NCBI RefSeq assembly: GCF_947493565.1
Contig: NZ_CANLRG010000003.1
Span: 62,001 to 126,000, forward strand
Direction of reading: 5' to 3'
DNA from: an uncultured Lutibacter sp.
GTDB lineage: Bacteria > Bacteroidota > Bacteroidia > Flavobacteriales > Flavobacteriaceae
Length of the DNA stretch: 64,000 nucleotides
Positions 8,701-18,674 of this stretch are shown piece by piece. How positions within the stretch are numbered: position 1 is the stretch's first letter; every line of letters starts with the position of its first letter. Under the pieces are notes generated by a model. The model made no database searches, was not told where the DNA came from, and saw nothing but the letters and a program-made list of their open reading frames with translations. A program made the translations under genes and the position numbers.

Positions 8701-9451
8701 GCTTAAAGAATTTTTAGATGAAAAAGTTTTGGAATACAACAATCCAAAGTTTATTGAAAGTGACCCAATACAAGTTCCACATGGCTATTCTTTAAAAGAA
8801 GATATTGAAATTGCAGGTTTTTTAACTGCCACCATTGCTTGGGGTAATAGGAAAATGATTATTAAAAATGCCAAAAAAATGATGGATATTTTAGGCAACT
8901 CTCCTTACGATTTTATAATAAATCATAAACCTAACCATTTAGATTCAATAGATTATTTTGTACATAGAACATTTAATTTAGAGGATTTTAAATACTTTAT
9001 AGTTGCACTTCAGCATATTTACACAAAACATCAAGGTTTAGAGAAAATATTCTCTAGTTATAGTAGCAAAAATTCAACTCAAAATGCAATTCATGAGTTT
9101 AAAAATATTTTTTTTGAAATTCCTCATTTATCTAGAACTAAAAAACATATTTCAGATCCCTTAAAAGGATCAGCTGCAAAGCGTATTAATATGTTTTTAC
9201 GATGGATGGTTAGAAATGATAATACCGGAGTAGATTTTGGAATTTGGAAAAATATGTGTCCTTCACAGCTTTCATGCCCATTAGATGTTCATTCAGGAAA
9301 TGTTGCTCGTAAACTTGGGTTATTAACTAGAAAACAAAATGATGCAAAAGCCTTGGCTGAATTAGATAAATCATTAAGGCATATGAATCCCAATGATCCT
9401 GTAAAATATGATTTTGCTTTATTTGGATTAGGGGTTTTTGAAAAATTTTAA
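8684..9451 (+). CDS. TIGR02757 (DUF2400) family protein
   Basis: 255 residues, recognised by the conserved blocks [34 protein letters not shown] and [16 protein letters not shown]. Family members are widespread in Bacteroidota and a few other phyla, are about this length, and have no experimentally proven function known to me; the C-terminal blocks recall the helix-hairpin-helix/DNA glycosylase fold. It starts inside miaA (17-base overlap). Its stop codon overlaps the stop of the convergent histidine kinase gene by four bases. Confidence 0.85.
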   Translation: MLIETELKEFLDEKVLEYNNPKFIESDPIQVPHGYSLKEDIEIAGFLTATIAWGNRKMIIKNAKKMMDILGNSPYDFIINHKPNHLDSIDYFVHRTFNLEDFKYFIVALQHIYTKHQGLEKIFSSYSSKNSTQNAIHEFKNIFFEIPHLSRTKKHISDPLKGSAAKRINMFLRWMVRNDNTGVDFGIWKNMCPSQLSCPLDVHSGNVARKLGLLTRKQNDAKALAELDKSLRHMNPNDPVKYDFALFGLGVFEKF

Positions 9452-12400
9452 ATAAATGGATATTTTACTTTCAAAAATTTATCCAAAACATTAATTAATT
9501 CATCTTGTTTTATAGGTTTGGTCAAATAATCCACACAACCTGAATCTTTTGCTTTTTTAATTTCAACTGAAGTTGTATAAGCAGTTTGAGCTATTATTGG
9601 TAAATTAGGAGATAGCTTCTTAATCTTTTTGGCAGCTTCATAACCATTCATAACTGGCATTTTTAAATCCATAAAAACCAAGTCAATAGAATTTGATTTG
9701 TTTTTAAAAATTTCAACCGCTTCTAAACCATTTTTAGCATGAATAAAATGAGCATCTAACTTTAAAATTTCTTTTAGTAAAGTTTCTAACAACGTATAAT
9801 TTATTTCTTCATCTTCAACTATTAAAATTGAAGATTTGCTTTCAACATTGTTTAGCTCAACTATTTTAGTAGGATAAATAGGTTTGTAAGGAATAGAAAT
9901 GGTGAATGTAGCTCCTTCCCCTTTATTAGACGTAAGTTCAATAGAACCTCCTATTAACTCAACATTTTCTTTAACTATTGATAGACCTAAACCTAAGCCA
10001 CCTACTTTTTTTGACAAGTCTTTTTCAGCTTGTGAAAAGCGTTCAAAAATTACTTTATGTTTTTCTGGATCAATTCCAACACCTGTATCTTTTACATAAA
10101 TATCAAGCATTTTTTTATTCAATTTATATCCCAACTCCACAAAACCTTTACTGGTAAATTTCAGAGCATTTTCAAGTAAATTACTTAATATTTTACTCAA
10201 TTTAGTTTTATCAATAAGTATGGTGCTTTGCTCTGTTGTAAGCGATTTTTTTAAATATAAAGGTGTTTTATTTTGTTTTGCCTTTATGTCAAAAATTGAA
10301 AACAGTTCCATTAACAAATCATTTAAACAAACCTCGCTTTCAATCAATCCTACTTGTTTTGTTCCAAGTCTAGAAATTTCTAATATATCATCTATTATTC
10401 GAAGTAGTTGTTTGCTGCTACTTTGTATAATTCTAATATAATTATTTCTTTTTTCAGTTGTTAAATCAGGGGTGTTTAGTAAATCAGAAAATCCAATAAT
10501 TCCATTCATGGGCGTTCTAATTTCATGAGACATATTATTTAAAAATTCTGTTTTTAAGTTGTTACTTTCTTCTGCAAGTTGTTTTGCTTTAATTAGTTCT
10601 TCTTCATTTTCTTTTTGAATTGTAATATCTTGAATGGTTCCTATGATACTCACAATTTTCCCATTTGCATATTTAGGTTTTCCAATGGTTCTAACCCAAA
10701 TAGGTTTCTTTTTGGCAGTAACCATTTGTAATTCTATATCATATGGCGTACCTTCTTTTAAAGCTTTATTAAATAATTTAGTTATGATATTCTGATTTTC
10801 AATAGTATAATAACTTAATCCTTCTTCTAATGTAACTTTAGTATTTTCTGGAAGTTCATAAATTCTAAGTGCTTCTTTGGTAAAATAAGTTTCCTTTGTT
10901 TTTAGTATAAATTCCCACCCTCCTGTTTTAGCCATTTTACCAGTTTCATTAAGTAACTGTTGACTTTGTAAAAGTGCTAATTGACTATCTTTAATTGCTG
11001 TTATATCTCTAAATTCAACAATGCTAACCATTTTTCCTTTATAAGGTAAGCTTTTTCCTTCAAGTCTTAAAGGGTATGTTTCTTTATTCTTTCTTAATCC
11101 AATTACCTCATAAGGTTCTTCAAAACCTACTAAATAGTTTTTTTCAACCTGTTTTTTGTACTCGTCAGCAATTAGAAACAACCCGTTTTTTCCTAAAAGT
11201 TCCTCTTTTGAATAACCTGACATTTTAACAAGACCAGAGTTTAAGTCTAATATAATTCCATTCTTATGAATCAAAATTCCTCCAAAAGATGCTTCTTGTA
11301 AAGTTTTAAATCGTAATTCGCTTTCTTCAGCTTTCTCCTTTTCAATAATTAATTGCTTTTCAATCATTTTAAAGGATGTAATATCTTGAATAGTACCAAA
11401 CATTTCTATAGGCTCATTTTCGTTATTAAATTTTAAACTTCCCAATCCATGAACCCATAACTCACTACCTGTTTTTTGATTAATAATTTTATAGTGTTTA
11501 TTAAAATGATTTTTATTTTTAATGACATGTATTAAAATATACTCCTTCATTTCATTTCTAAAATCGGGATGAACAATTTCCAACCAACTTTCTACAGTAC
11601 GTTTATGGTCTTCATTAATACCAAAAATACTATTCAACTCAGCAGAGTTGTTCCATTCTCCTGTTTGGATGTTAAAAACATAATGTCCCAATTTAGCAAC
11701 TGATTGAGAGAGCAAAAGTAGTTTTTCACTTTTTTCAGCTTTTTCTTTTGCTTCAAACATTTCTAATTCATTTTTTTTCTGAAAAGTAATGTCTTGAATG
11801 GTTCCTATAAAGTTAACAGGCACCTTATTTTCATAAATAATTTCACCCGCCCCATTAATCCATTTTAGTTCTTGTGTATCTTTGGTTAGAATTCTATATT
11901 CTAAATTAAATTTTTCACCATATTTTATACACTTTTCTAATTCACGCTGATTTTTTGGTGTATCATCTGGATGAGTAATGGTTCTCCAAGTTTTAAATGA
12001 TTTGATATGGTGCGATTGAATACCAACTATTTTGTCGAAAGAATTAGAACTTGTAAACAAATTAGTTTTTAAATCTAAATTAAAATTTCCTATTTGAGCG
12101 ATTTCTTGTGCTAATTTTAATTCTTTTTCACTCTCTTTTAATGCTGTAATATTTTCTTTAACTGCTAAATAATTAATGATAGTTCCTTGGTTGTCTTTTA
12201 TTGGAGAAATTGTAGTTTGTTCCCAAAATAATTTACCATCTTTCTTTTTATTTTGAAATTCTCCTTTCCAAACTTTTCCATTTGAAATGGTTTCCCACAT
12301 TTCTACATAAAACTCTTTAGGTTGAATACCTGAACTTAAAATACGTGGGTTTTTACCTAATACCTCTTCAGCTCTATAACCTGTTACCTCAGTAAATTTT

Positions 12401-12876
12401 GGATTGGTATATTCTATTTTTCCTAAGATATCTGTAATAACAATTGTATTGGCGCTTTGTTCAACAGCTGATAATAATTTTTTATATTCAAAAGATTGTT
12501 TTTGTATAAAATCCTCAACAGATATTTTACTGGATTTATCTGTTGAAATCCATTTAGTAATTAGTAATATTAAAATTAATATAGCTGTTAATAAATTAAA
12601 TAATTTAGGAAAAATCACAATATTAGGTTGTGATAAAAATTCATAAATTTCTATTGGTATTAATCCGTAAAATGAAGTAAAAGACGCACCAAAATAAACG
12701 CTTTCAAAAAAAGATCTAAAAGCATCTATGGCTAAAATTATTAAAATGACTTTTAACAATTTATCACTTTTATTTACAACCTTAATTTTTTTTGAGCAAA
12801 AAATAAAAATATAAGCCCATAATAACACCGATAAACCATAAATTATTGGTGTGGCATAATTAAAAAATAAGCTCAT
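9448..12876 (-). CDS. Hybrid sensor histidine kinase with five PAS domains
   Basis: 1142 residues. Order: three N-terminal membrane helices (about 8-30, 40-62, 95-113), five PAS/PAC modules (about 133-730, each ending in a phrase like GTIQDIT), HisKA with the phospho-acceptor in [13 protein letters not shown], HATPase_c with DTGVGID and GGLGLGLSI, and a C-terminal receiver with ILIVEDEE and the phospho-acceptor in [11 protein letters not shown]. It should autophosphorylate in response to a cytosolic signal and relay to its own receiver. No response regulator or HPt gene is adjacent, so it is an orphan; partner and ligand are unknown. No periplasmic sensor domain of size is present. Confidence 0.93.
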   Translation of the reverse strand: MSLFFNYATPIIYGLSVLLWAYIFIFCSKKIKVVNKSDKLLKVILIILAIDAFRSFFESVYFGASFTSFYGLIPIEIYEFLSQPNIVIFPKLFNLLTAILILILLITKWISTDKSSKISVEDFIQKQSFEYKKLLSAVEQSANTIVITDILGKIEYTNPKFTEVTGYRAEEVLGKNPRILSSGIQPKEFYVEMWETISNGKVWKGEFQNKKKDGKLFWEQTTISPIKDNQGTIINYLAVKENITALKESEKELKLAQEIAQIGNFNLDLKTNLFTSSNSFDKIVGIQSHHIKSFKTWRTITHPDDTPKNQRELEKCIKYGEKFNLEYRILTKDTQELKWINGAGEIIYENKVPVNFIGTIQDITFQKKNELEMFEAKEKAEKSEKLLLLSQSVAKLGHYVFNIQTGEWNNSAELNSIFGINEDHKRTVESWLEIVHPDFRNEMKEYILIHVIKNKNHFNKHYKIINQKTGSELWVHGLGSLKFNNENEPIEMFGTIQDITSFKMIEKQLIIEKEKAEESELRFKTLQEASFGGILIHKNGIILDLNSGLVKMSGYSKEELLGKNGLFLIADEYKKQVEKNYLVGFEEPYEVIGLRKNKETYPLRLEGKSLPYKGKMVSIVEFRDITAIKDSQLALLQSQQLLNETGKMAKTGGWEFILKTKETYFTKEALRIYELPENTKVTLEEGLSYYTIENQNIITKLFNKALKEGTPYDIELQMVTAKKKPIWVRTIGKPKYANGKIVSIIGTIQDITIQKENEEELIKAKQLAEESNNLKTEFLNNMSHEIRTPMNGIIGFSDLLNTPDLTTEKRNNYIRIIQSSSKQLLRIIDDILEISRLGTKQVGLIESEVCLNDLLMELFSIFDIKAKQNKTPLYLKKSLTTEQSTILIDKTKLSKILSNLLENALKFTSKGFVELGYKLNKKMLDIYVKDTGVGIDPEKHKVIFERFSQAEKDLSKKVGGLGLGLSIVKENVELIGGSIELTSNKGEGATFTISIPYKPIYPTKIVELNNVESKSSILIVEDEEINYTLLETLLKEILKLDAHFIHAKNGLEAVEIFKNKSNSIDLVFMDLKMPVMNGYEAAKKIKKLSPNLPIIAQTAYTTSVEIKKAKDSGCVDYLTKPIKQDELINVLDKFLKVKYPFI

Positions 12877-13000
12877 ATAAAAAAGTTTTAATACTAAAAG
12901 TAAAACTAATATAAAAAAAGAATGTGAATAATGATAAATGTTTGTTTTCTAAGCCGCTAAAAAACTATGTAAAGTATAAAAACTTTTTTGTTCTAAAACG

Positions 13001-13414
13001 TTACAAAAAACTAATAAGCGCTAACTCATAGCTTTGCAAACCAAAACCAGCAATTACTCCTTTTGCATTAGGTGCTATATAAGATACATGACGAAAATCT
13101 TCACGTGCATGCACATTAGAAATGTGCACTTCAATAACAGGGGTTTCAATTCCCTTAATAGCATCACCAATTGCTACCGAGGTATGCGTATAAGCACCTG
13201 CATTTAAAATTATTCCGTCAAAACTAAAACCAACTTCATGTAGTTTGTTAATTAATTCTCCTTCAACATTACTTTGAAAATAATGCAACTCAACATCGGC
13301 ATATCTTTTTTGCAAGTTTTTAAAAAATTCTTCAAAGGTTAAATTTCCATAAATTGAAGGTTCTCTTTTTCCTAATAAATTTAAATTTGGTCCGTTAAGT
13401 ATCAGTATTTTCAT
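13001..13414 (-). CDS. aroQ: 3-dehydroquinate dehydratase, type II
   Basis: 137 residues, the normal size of the dodecameric type II enzyme of the shikimate pathway. The N terminus ILILNGPNLNLLGKREPSIYG carries the catalytic tyrosine (Y22). NAGAYTHTS and EVHISNVHAREDFR hold substrate contacts and the catalytic histidine (H97). It is divergent from xerD with only 41 bases between the start codons, so the two promoters must overlap. Confidence 0.97.
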   Translation of the reverse strand: MKILILNGPNLNLLGKREPSIYGNLTFEEFFKNLQKRYADVELHYFQSNVEGELINKLHEVGFSFDGIILNAGAYTHTSVAIGDAIKGIETPVIEVHISNVHAREDFRHVSYIAPNAKGVIAGFGLQSYELALISFL

Positions 13415-13455
13415 TTGTTTTCAATTTATGTGTAAATATATTATATTTTTACTTT

Positions 13456-14352
13456 ATGAATTGGAATAATGCATTACAAGATTATCAGTTTTATCTAAAA
13501 ATTGAAAAAGGATTGGCTAAAAACTCCATTGAGAGTTATTCTCGTGATGTACAAAAACTTGTTAATTTTTTAGAAGAGCAGCAAATCAAAATTTCGCCAT
13601 TAAAAATTAATCAAGAAATTATTCAACAATTTATTTATGAAACGTCAAAATTAATAAACGCTCGTTCACAAGCTCGATTAATTTCTGGTTTACGTAATTT
13701 TTTTGACTTTTTAATTTTTGAAGATTATAGAAAAGAGAATCCTACAGATTTAATTGAAGCTCCCAAAATAGGTAGAAAACTACCCGATACTTTGTCAATT
13801 CAAGAAATTGATATTCTCATTAATCATATAGATTTAAGTGAGCCTCAAGGAGAAAGAAACAGAACTATTTTAGAAACTTTATACAGCTGTGGGTTAAGAG
13901 TTTCAGAACTGATTAACTTACAAATCTCTGATTTGTTTTTTGAAGAAGGATTTATTAAAGTTATTGGAAAAGGAAACAAACAACGCTTTGTACCCATTAA
14001 TGAACAAACTCAAAAATACATACTTTTATACATTAAAAGCATTAGAAATAAAATTAAAATTCAAAAAGGATATGAAGACACTCTTTTTTTAAACAGAAGA
14101 GGAAAACAACTTACTCGAGTTATGATTTTTACCATCATCAAAAATCTAGCTGAAAAAGCCAATATCAAAAAGAAAATAAGCCCACATACTTTTAGACATT
14201 CATTTGCAACTCATTTATTGGAACGTGGAGCCGATTTAAGAGCTATACAACAAATGCTTGGTCATGAAAGCATTACAACAACTGAAATTTACATGCACTT
14301 AGATAAAAGCTTTTTAAAAAAAGTATTACATAATTTTCATCCTAGAAAATAA
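13456..14352 (+). CDS. xerD: Tyrosine recombinase XerD-type
   Basis: 298 residues, the length of XerC/XerD. An N-terminal SAM-like core-binding domain (about 1-95) precedes the catalytic domain. All catalytic residues are visible: R148 in SCGLRVSEL, K172 in GKGNKQRFVP, H244 and R247 in HTFRHSFATH, H270 in LGHESITTTEIY and the nucleophile Y279. It most likely resolves chromosome dimers at dif. Nothing nearby indicates a prophage or integrated element, so a housekeeping role fits best. XerC versus XerD cannot be told with certainty by eye. Confidence 0.93.
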   Translation: MNWNNALQDYQFYLKIEKGLAKNSIESYSRDVQKLVNFLEEQQIKISPLKINQEIIQQFIYETSKLINARSQARLISGLRNFFDFLIFEDYRKENPTDLIEAPKIGRKLPDTLSIQEIDILINHIDLSEPQGERNRTILETLYSCGLRVSELINLQISDLFFEEGFIKVIGKGNKQRFVPINEQTQKYILLYIKSIRNKIKIQKGYEDTLFLNRRGKQLTRVMIFTIIKNLAEKANIKKKISPHTFRHSFATHLLERGADLRAIQQMLGHESITTTEIYMHLDKSFLKKVLHNFHPRK

Positions 14353-14381
14353 AAAAATCTCACTTTGGTGAGATTTTTTTT
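14351..14381. terminator. Bidirectional terminator between xerD and rny
   Basis: AAAAATCTCAC / GTGAGATTTTT with a TTTG loop, flanked by an A run on one side and a T run on the other. It sits between the convergent 3' ends of xerD and rny and can serve both. Confidence 0.88.
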
Positions 14382-14405
14382 ATTTTTTAGTAGTTAAAAC
14401 TTATA

Positions 14406-15974
14406 CTATTTAGCAATATTTACAGCTCTAGTTTCTCTAATTACTGTAACTCTTACTTGTCCAGGGTACGTCATATCATTCTGAATTTTTTGTGAAATTG
14501 TGAATGATAATTCAGCTGCTTTAGCATCGTTTACTTTTTCACTTTCAACAATAACACGTAGCTCTCTACCCGCTTGAATAGCATAGGCTTTTTGGACTCC
14601 TGTAAATCCAAACGCTATATCCTCCAAATCTTTTAATCGTTGAATATAGGAATCTAAAACTTGACGACGAGCTCCTGGTCTTGCCCCAGAAATGGCATCA
14701 CATACTTGTACAATTGGAGCAATTAAAGTTTTCATTTCTATTTCATCATGGTGAGCACCAATTGCATTACAAACTTCAGGATTCTCATTGTATTTTTGAG
14801 CCCATTCCATACCAAGTAATGCGTGAGGTAATTCACTTTCAGTTTCAGGTACTTTTCCAATATCATGTAACAATCCTGCTCTTTTGGCTAGTTTAGCATT
14901 TAAACCTAATTCAGCAGCCATTAAGCCACAAAGGTTTGCAACTTCACGTGAGTGTTGTAATAAATTTTGTCCATAGGAAGAACGATATTTCATTCTACCA
15001 ATGGTTTTTATCAATTCTGGGTGAAGTCCATGAATTCCTAAATCTATCACTGTACGTTTACCAACTTCTATTATTTCTTGTTGTAATTGTTTTTCAGTTT
15101 TTTTAACAACTTCTTCGATACGAGCTGGGTGAATACGACCATCTGTTACTAGTTTGTGTAAAGACAAACGAGCAATTTCTCTTCTTACTGGATCAAAGCA
15201 AGAAAGTATGATTGCTTCAGGGGTATCATCTACAATAATTTCAACTCCGGTAGCGGACTCCAATGCTCTAATATTTCTACCTTCTCTACCAATTATTCTT
15301 CCTTTAACATCATCAGATTCTATATTAAATACCGATACACAATTTTCCACAGTTTGCTCAACTCCTACTCTTTGTATGGTATTTAAAATTACTTTACGTG
15401 CTTCTTGTTGTGCAGTTAATTTAGCTTCTTCAATAGTATCTTGAATTGTTGCCATTGCATCTGATTTGGCTTCTTCTTTTAAAGATTCAACCAACTCTTT
15501 TTTTGCATCGTCTGCAGAAAGCCCAGAAATAACTTCTAGGTTTTCAACCTGTTTACGATGTAATTTATCGATTTCATCGGTACGTCTTTCTAAGTATTCT
15601 ATCTTTTTATCGTAATCACTAATTTTTCCAGTAATTTCAATATTGAGTTTTCTATTTTTATCTAATTCTTGAGAAACTTGAGATTCTTTATCTCGAATTC
15701 TTTTTTCAGCATCAGCAATTTTTTTATCGCGTGCAATAATTACTTTTTCATGTTCAGATTTTAATTCTATAAACTTTTCTTTGGCTTGTAAAATTTTATC
15801 TTTTTTAATGGCATCTGCTTCAATTCTAGCTTCTTTGATTATTGAAGAAGCTTCTTTTTTGGTATTTCTAATTATTTTAGTTGCCTTGTTTTTTTCCAAT
15901 ACTTTAGCAATTATATAACCTATTGCTAATCCTATTCCTATGCCAATTATTATTGGCATGATATATTCTACCAT
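14406..15974 (-). CDS. rny: Ribonuclease Y
   Basis: 522 residues with the standard RNase Y layout: one N-terminal membrane helix ([20 protein letters not shown]), a long Lys/Glu-rich coiled coil (about 30-200), a KH domain ([15 protein letters not shown]) and an HD domain ([11 protein letters not shown], with a later HHDE). It is the membrane-anchored endoribonuclease that starts mRNA decay. The 6S RNA and zapA lie upstream on the same strand. Identification is secure. Confidence 0.97.
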   Translation of the reverse strand: MVEYIMPIIIGIGIGLAIGYIIAKVLEKNKATKIIRNTKKEASSIIKEARIEADAIKKDKILQAKEKFIELKSEHEKVIIARDKKIADAEKRIRDKESQVSQELDKNRKLNIEITGKISDYDKKIEYLERRTDEIDKLHRKQVENLEVISGLSADDAKKELVESLKEEAKSDAMATIQDTIEEAKLTAQQEARKVILNTIQRVGVEQTVENCVSVFNIESDDVKGRIIGREGRNIRALESATGVEIIVDDTPEAIILSCFDPVRREIARLSLHKLVTDGRIHPARIEEVVKKTEKQLQQEIIEVGKRTVIDLGIHGLHPELIKTIGRMKYRSSYGQNLLQHSREVANLCGLMAAELGLNAKLAKRAGLLHDIGKVPETESELPHALLGMEWAQKYNENPEVCNAIGAHHDEIEMKTLIAPIVQVCDAISGARPGARRQVLDSYIQRLKDLEDIAFGFTGVQKAYAIQAGRELRVIVESEKVNDAKAAELSFTISQKIQNDMTYPGQVRVTVIRETRAVNIAK

Positions 15975-15989
15975 AATTCAAATGTATAT

Positions 15990-16160
15990 ATAAAAAAAGC
16001 CCACATTAGAAGGGTTTTGTAAACTCCTTATAAACAAGATTAGAACTAACTAAATGATCGAGGATCCGTTCAAAGACGGCTTGCTCTTACACTTAAGACT
16101 CATCCTTTATAAAGATATAGTGTTGAGTTTAACAAACAATAACTAATGTAGGCAGTGTTA
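15990..16160 (-). ncRNA. ssrS: 6S RNA, Flavobacteria type
   Basis: The 210-base gap between zapA and rny contains a long-range closing stem: 15999-16009 (GCCCACATTAG) pairs with 16143-16153 (CTAATGTAGGC), 10 of 11 positions. A second helix pairs 16016-16026 with 16125-16136, leaving one bulged base. Inner hairpins include CCGT/ACGG at 16066-16079 and AGGAT/ATCCT (16061-16065 with 16102-16106). On the minus strand the closing stem is followed by a T tract (T7), which sets the strand. A rod with an internal open region and the zapA linkage are hallmarks of 6S RNA, which binds RNA polymerase holoenzyme; the 6S-Flavo class is known in this phylum. Ends are approximate. Confidence 0.82.
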
Positions 16161-16184
16161 TTAATTAATATTATTTTAAAGAAC

Positions 16185-16484
16185 TTATTTTTTCAGTTGC
16201 TCATCTATAAGAGCCCCTAATTTATTAATTTTTTCTGTTGCTTTTGATAAATCATACTCTTCATTAATGGCTTTAATTTCTTGAAGTGAAGCAAATTGTA
16301 ATGCACTCATAGCTAATACATCTTGTTTGTCACTTACTGCATAATTTTTTTCAAATTTAGCAACCAAATTATTTATTTTAATTGCAGCTTTGCGCATACC
16401 TTCCTCTTCATGGGCGTTTTTTACCTTTAAAGGGTACACTCTACCTGCAATGGTTACTTTTATTTTTAAAAAATTATCTGCCAT
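16185..16484 (-). CDS. zapA: Cell division protein ZapA
   Basis: 99 residues. The N-terminal beta strands KIKVTIAGRVYPLKV and the following helices (EGMRKAAIKINNLVAKF ... AMSALQFASLQEI) match the ZapA family, which binds FtsZ and bundles protofilaments. The C-terminal half is a coiled coil as expected. It lies 10 bases after a second small coiled-coil gene and directly before the 6S RNA, the same neighbourhood seen for ssrS and zapA in proteobacteria. Confidence 0.9.
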   Translation of the reverse strand: MADNFLKIKVTIAGRVYPLKVKNAHEEEGMRKAAIKINNLVAKFEKNYAVSDKQDVLAMSALQFASLQEIKAINEEYDLSKATEKINKLGALIDEQLKK

Positions 16485-16494
16485 TTTAAAGAAC

Positions 16495-16785
16495 TTATTC
16501 GCTTAATTGAGTGATACAGTTATCAATTTCACGAATTAAAGCGTTTATTTTGAGTTTTGTCTCTCTTCTATCTTCTTTACTGCCTTCTATAGTTTTTGCA
16601 ATTTTTAATGTTTGATGTTTTTTCTCAATTTCATTAAATAATTGCTGTTCTTTAGCTATTTGATTTTCTAAAGTTGCTATTTTTTTTAATAAAAACTCAT
16701 TTTCTTCTTTCAAAAAACTATAATTCTCTAAAAGTATTTTGAGCTTATCTTCTACTAAATTAACAACTTGTGTTATATTACTCAT
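16495..16785 (-). CDS. Small coiled-coil protein upstream of zapA
   Basis: 96 residues, almost entirely predicted coiled coil (LKILLENYSFLKEENEFLLK and the heptads after it), rich in Lys and Glu, with no signal peptide or membrane segment. I do not recognise a named family. It is the first gene of the unit with zapA (10-base gap), so a division partner similar in form to ZapB is a reasonable guess, but there is no sequence-level proof. A good promoter lies just upstream. Confidence 0.8.
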   Translation of the reverse strand: MSNITQVVNLVEDKLKILLENYSFLKEENEFLLKKIATLENQIAKEQQLFNEIEKKHQTLKIAKTIEGSKEDRRETKLKINALIREIDNCITQLSE

Positions 16786-16813
16786 ATTATCTAAAGAATA
16801 TAAACTATAAATA

Positions 16814-16844
16814 CAAAGTTAGTATTAGTAAGGCAATATTACAA
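16814..16844 (-). promoter_or_regulatory. Promoter of the coiled-coil/zapA unit
   Basis: Read on the minus strand: TTG (16844-16842), a 20-base spacer and TAACTTTG (16821-16814), an exact TAnnTTTG box. The ATG follows 28 bases later. Read-through could also feed the 6S RNA and rny. Confidence 0.62.
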
Positions 16845-16926
16845 CAGTTTTTTTGCATTTTATTAAAATTAAAACGTTTTAACAGTTAATTCATTTTTAA
16901 TAAAACTTAAAAAAAATATTATTTAG

Positions 16927-16934
16927 TATTTTAG
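16927..16934 (+). promoter_or_regulatory. Candidate variant -7 box (TATTTTAG) before the M23 peptidase gene
   Basis: TATTTTAG lies 17 bases before the ATG. It differs from TAnnTTTG at one position, but the same 9-mer GTATTTTAG occurs before two other genes in the window, which makes it a possible promoter variant. Confidence 0.35.
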
Positions 16935-16951
16935 CGTTAAAGCTAACAGTG

Positions 16952-18664
16952 ATGAAAAAACTTATTATTTTCTTTATAGTATGTATAAACCAGGTAGTAT
17001 TTGGGCAGGGTGATTTATCTGTAAAAAACACGTACCCAACTAATTATTTTGATAAACCTTTAGATATACCGTTAATACTTTCTGGAACTTTTGGAGAATT
17101 AAGAAGCAATCATTTTCATGCTGGGTTAGATTTAAAAACACAACAAAGAGAAGGATTAAATGTATATGCTGCTGCTGAAGGTTTTGTTTCAAGAATAAAA
17201 ATTTCACTTTGGGGCTATGGAAAAGCAGTTTATATAACTCACCCAAATGGATATACAACAGTATATGCACATTTAAAAAAGTTTAACAAAAAAATTGAAG
17301 ATTATATTAAAAAACAACAATACAAAAAAGAAAGTTTTGAAATTCAAGTTTTTCCTTCAGCAAGTGAACTTCCCATTAATAAAAACGAATTAATAGCTTT
17401 TAGCGGAGCTACAGGAGGATTTGTAGGACCTCATTTACATTTTGAAATTAGAGATACAAAAACTGAAAAACCTATAAATCCAATGTTTTTTGGTATTACT
17501 GTAAAAGACACTAAAAAACCTCGAATAAATACTCTAATAGGTTATTCTTTAAGTGATAATGCTCACATAAATAACACCAATATACCAACAACTCTAAGTT
17601 TAAGAAAATTAGAAAATGGTAATCTAGTTACTTCAAAAATACAAGCTTTCGGTAAAATTGGTTTTGGAATTAATGCTTATGATCAATTAGATGGAGCTTA
17701 CAATAAAAATGGATTGTACAGTTTAGAAATGTTTGTGAATGGCGAAAAAGTTCATGAATTTAAAGCAACTTCGTTTTCTTTTTCTGAAACTAAATACATA
17801 AACTTATTAATTGATTATGAACGCTTTTCAACATTAAATCAGCGTATTCAAAAGTGCTTTATAGAACCTAAAAATAAACTTAGCTTATATAATAAAGCAT
17901 TTCGTAATGGTTATTTAACTATACAAGATGGTTTTAATTACAATGTGGAAATTAAAGCTAAAGATTATAAAGGAAATGAACAAAAAATAATAATTCCTAT
18001 TGTTGGAAAAAAAGACTCTATTGTTGCAACTCAAAAAATAAAAGAAACCCCCTATAAAATTAATCATCAACTATTCAATAAATTCACCAAAAAAGGAATA
18101 ACAGTTGCTTTTCCTAAATACACTTTTTATAACGACTTTTATCTAGATTTTAAGGTTAATGATTCTTTTGTAAAAGTACACACTCCTACGCTTCCTCTAG
18201 ATAGAAAATACACCTTAACTTTTGATGTATCAAATTACACTATAAATGAAAAAGGAAAATTATACATTGCTTCAATTAATGATAAAGGTAAAACCAACTA
18301 TGAAAAAACTATAAAAAAAGAAACTACTTTTTATACCACTACTAAAAAATTAGGTGAATTTACTTTAGCCAAAGATACCATTGCTCCTAAAATAAAATTA
18401 CATAATTTTAATAATGAACAATGGCTGACTAATTATAATTATTTAAAAGTAAAAATTACTGATAATGAATCTGGAATTGCTACCTTTAGAGGTGAAATTG
18501 ACGGGGAATGGATTTTAATGGAATACAATGTTAAAAATGGAATTTTAAGTTATAATTTAAATGATAAAACGTTTACAACAGCCAAACATCATTTAAAAGT
18601 AATAGTAACTGACAATGTTGGAAACTCTAAAACAATAAATGCAACTTTTTTTAGAAAAAAATAA
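16952..18664 (+). CDS. Secreted M23 family metallopeptidase
   Basis: 570 residues from the ATG at 16952 (a GTG at 16949 would only add one residue). An N-terminal signal peptide ends near VVFGQ. The M23/LytM domain is at about 35-170, with zinc ligands in NHFHAGLD and GPHLHFEIRD and the phrase VYAHLKKF between them. These enzymes cut peptidoglycan cross-bridges or act as activators of amidases. The remaining 400 residues form beta-rich repeats without a domain I can name. The TonB receptor gene follows within 11 bases, a common arrangement in flavobacteria. Confidence 0.92.
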   Translation: MKKLIIFFIVCINQVVFGQGDLSVKNTYPTNYFDKPLDIPLILSGTFGELRSNHFHAGLDLKTQQREGLNVYAAAEGFVSRIKISLWGYGKAVYITHPNGYTTVYAHLKKFNKKIEDYIKKQQYKKESFEIQVFPSASELPINKNELIAFSGATGGFVGPHLHFEIRDTKTEKPINPMFFGITVKDTKKPRINTLIGYSLSDNAHINNTNIPTTLSLRKLENGNLVTSKIQAFGKIGFGINAYDQLDGAYNKNGLYSLEMFVNGEKVHEFKATSFSFSETKYINLLIDYERFSTLNQRIQKCFIEPKNKLSLYNKAFRNGYLTIQDGFNYNVEIKAKDYKGNEQKIIIPIVGKKDSIVATQKIKETPYKINHQLFNKFTKKGITVAFPKYTFYNDFYLDFKVNDSFVKVHTPTLPLDRKYTLTFDVSNYTINEKGKLYIASINDKGKTNYEKTIKKETTFYTTTKKLGEFTLAKDTIAPKIKLHNFNNEQWLTNYNYLKVKITDNESGIATFRGEIDGEWILMEYNVKNGILSYNLNDKTFTTAKHHLKVIVTDNVGNSKTINATFFRKK

Positions 18665-18674
18665 CACCAAGCTA

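Noticed and set aside
13456-14352. Tyrosine recombinase as the sign of an integrated element
   Set aside because: The neighbours are aroQ and rny, no direct-repeat attachment sites or phage genes are seen, and the length and motifs fit housekeeping XerC/XerD.
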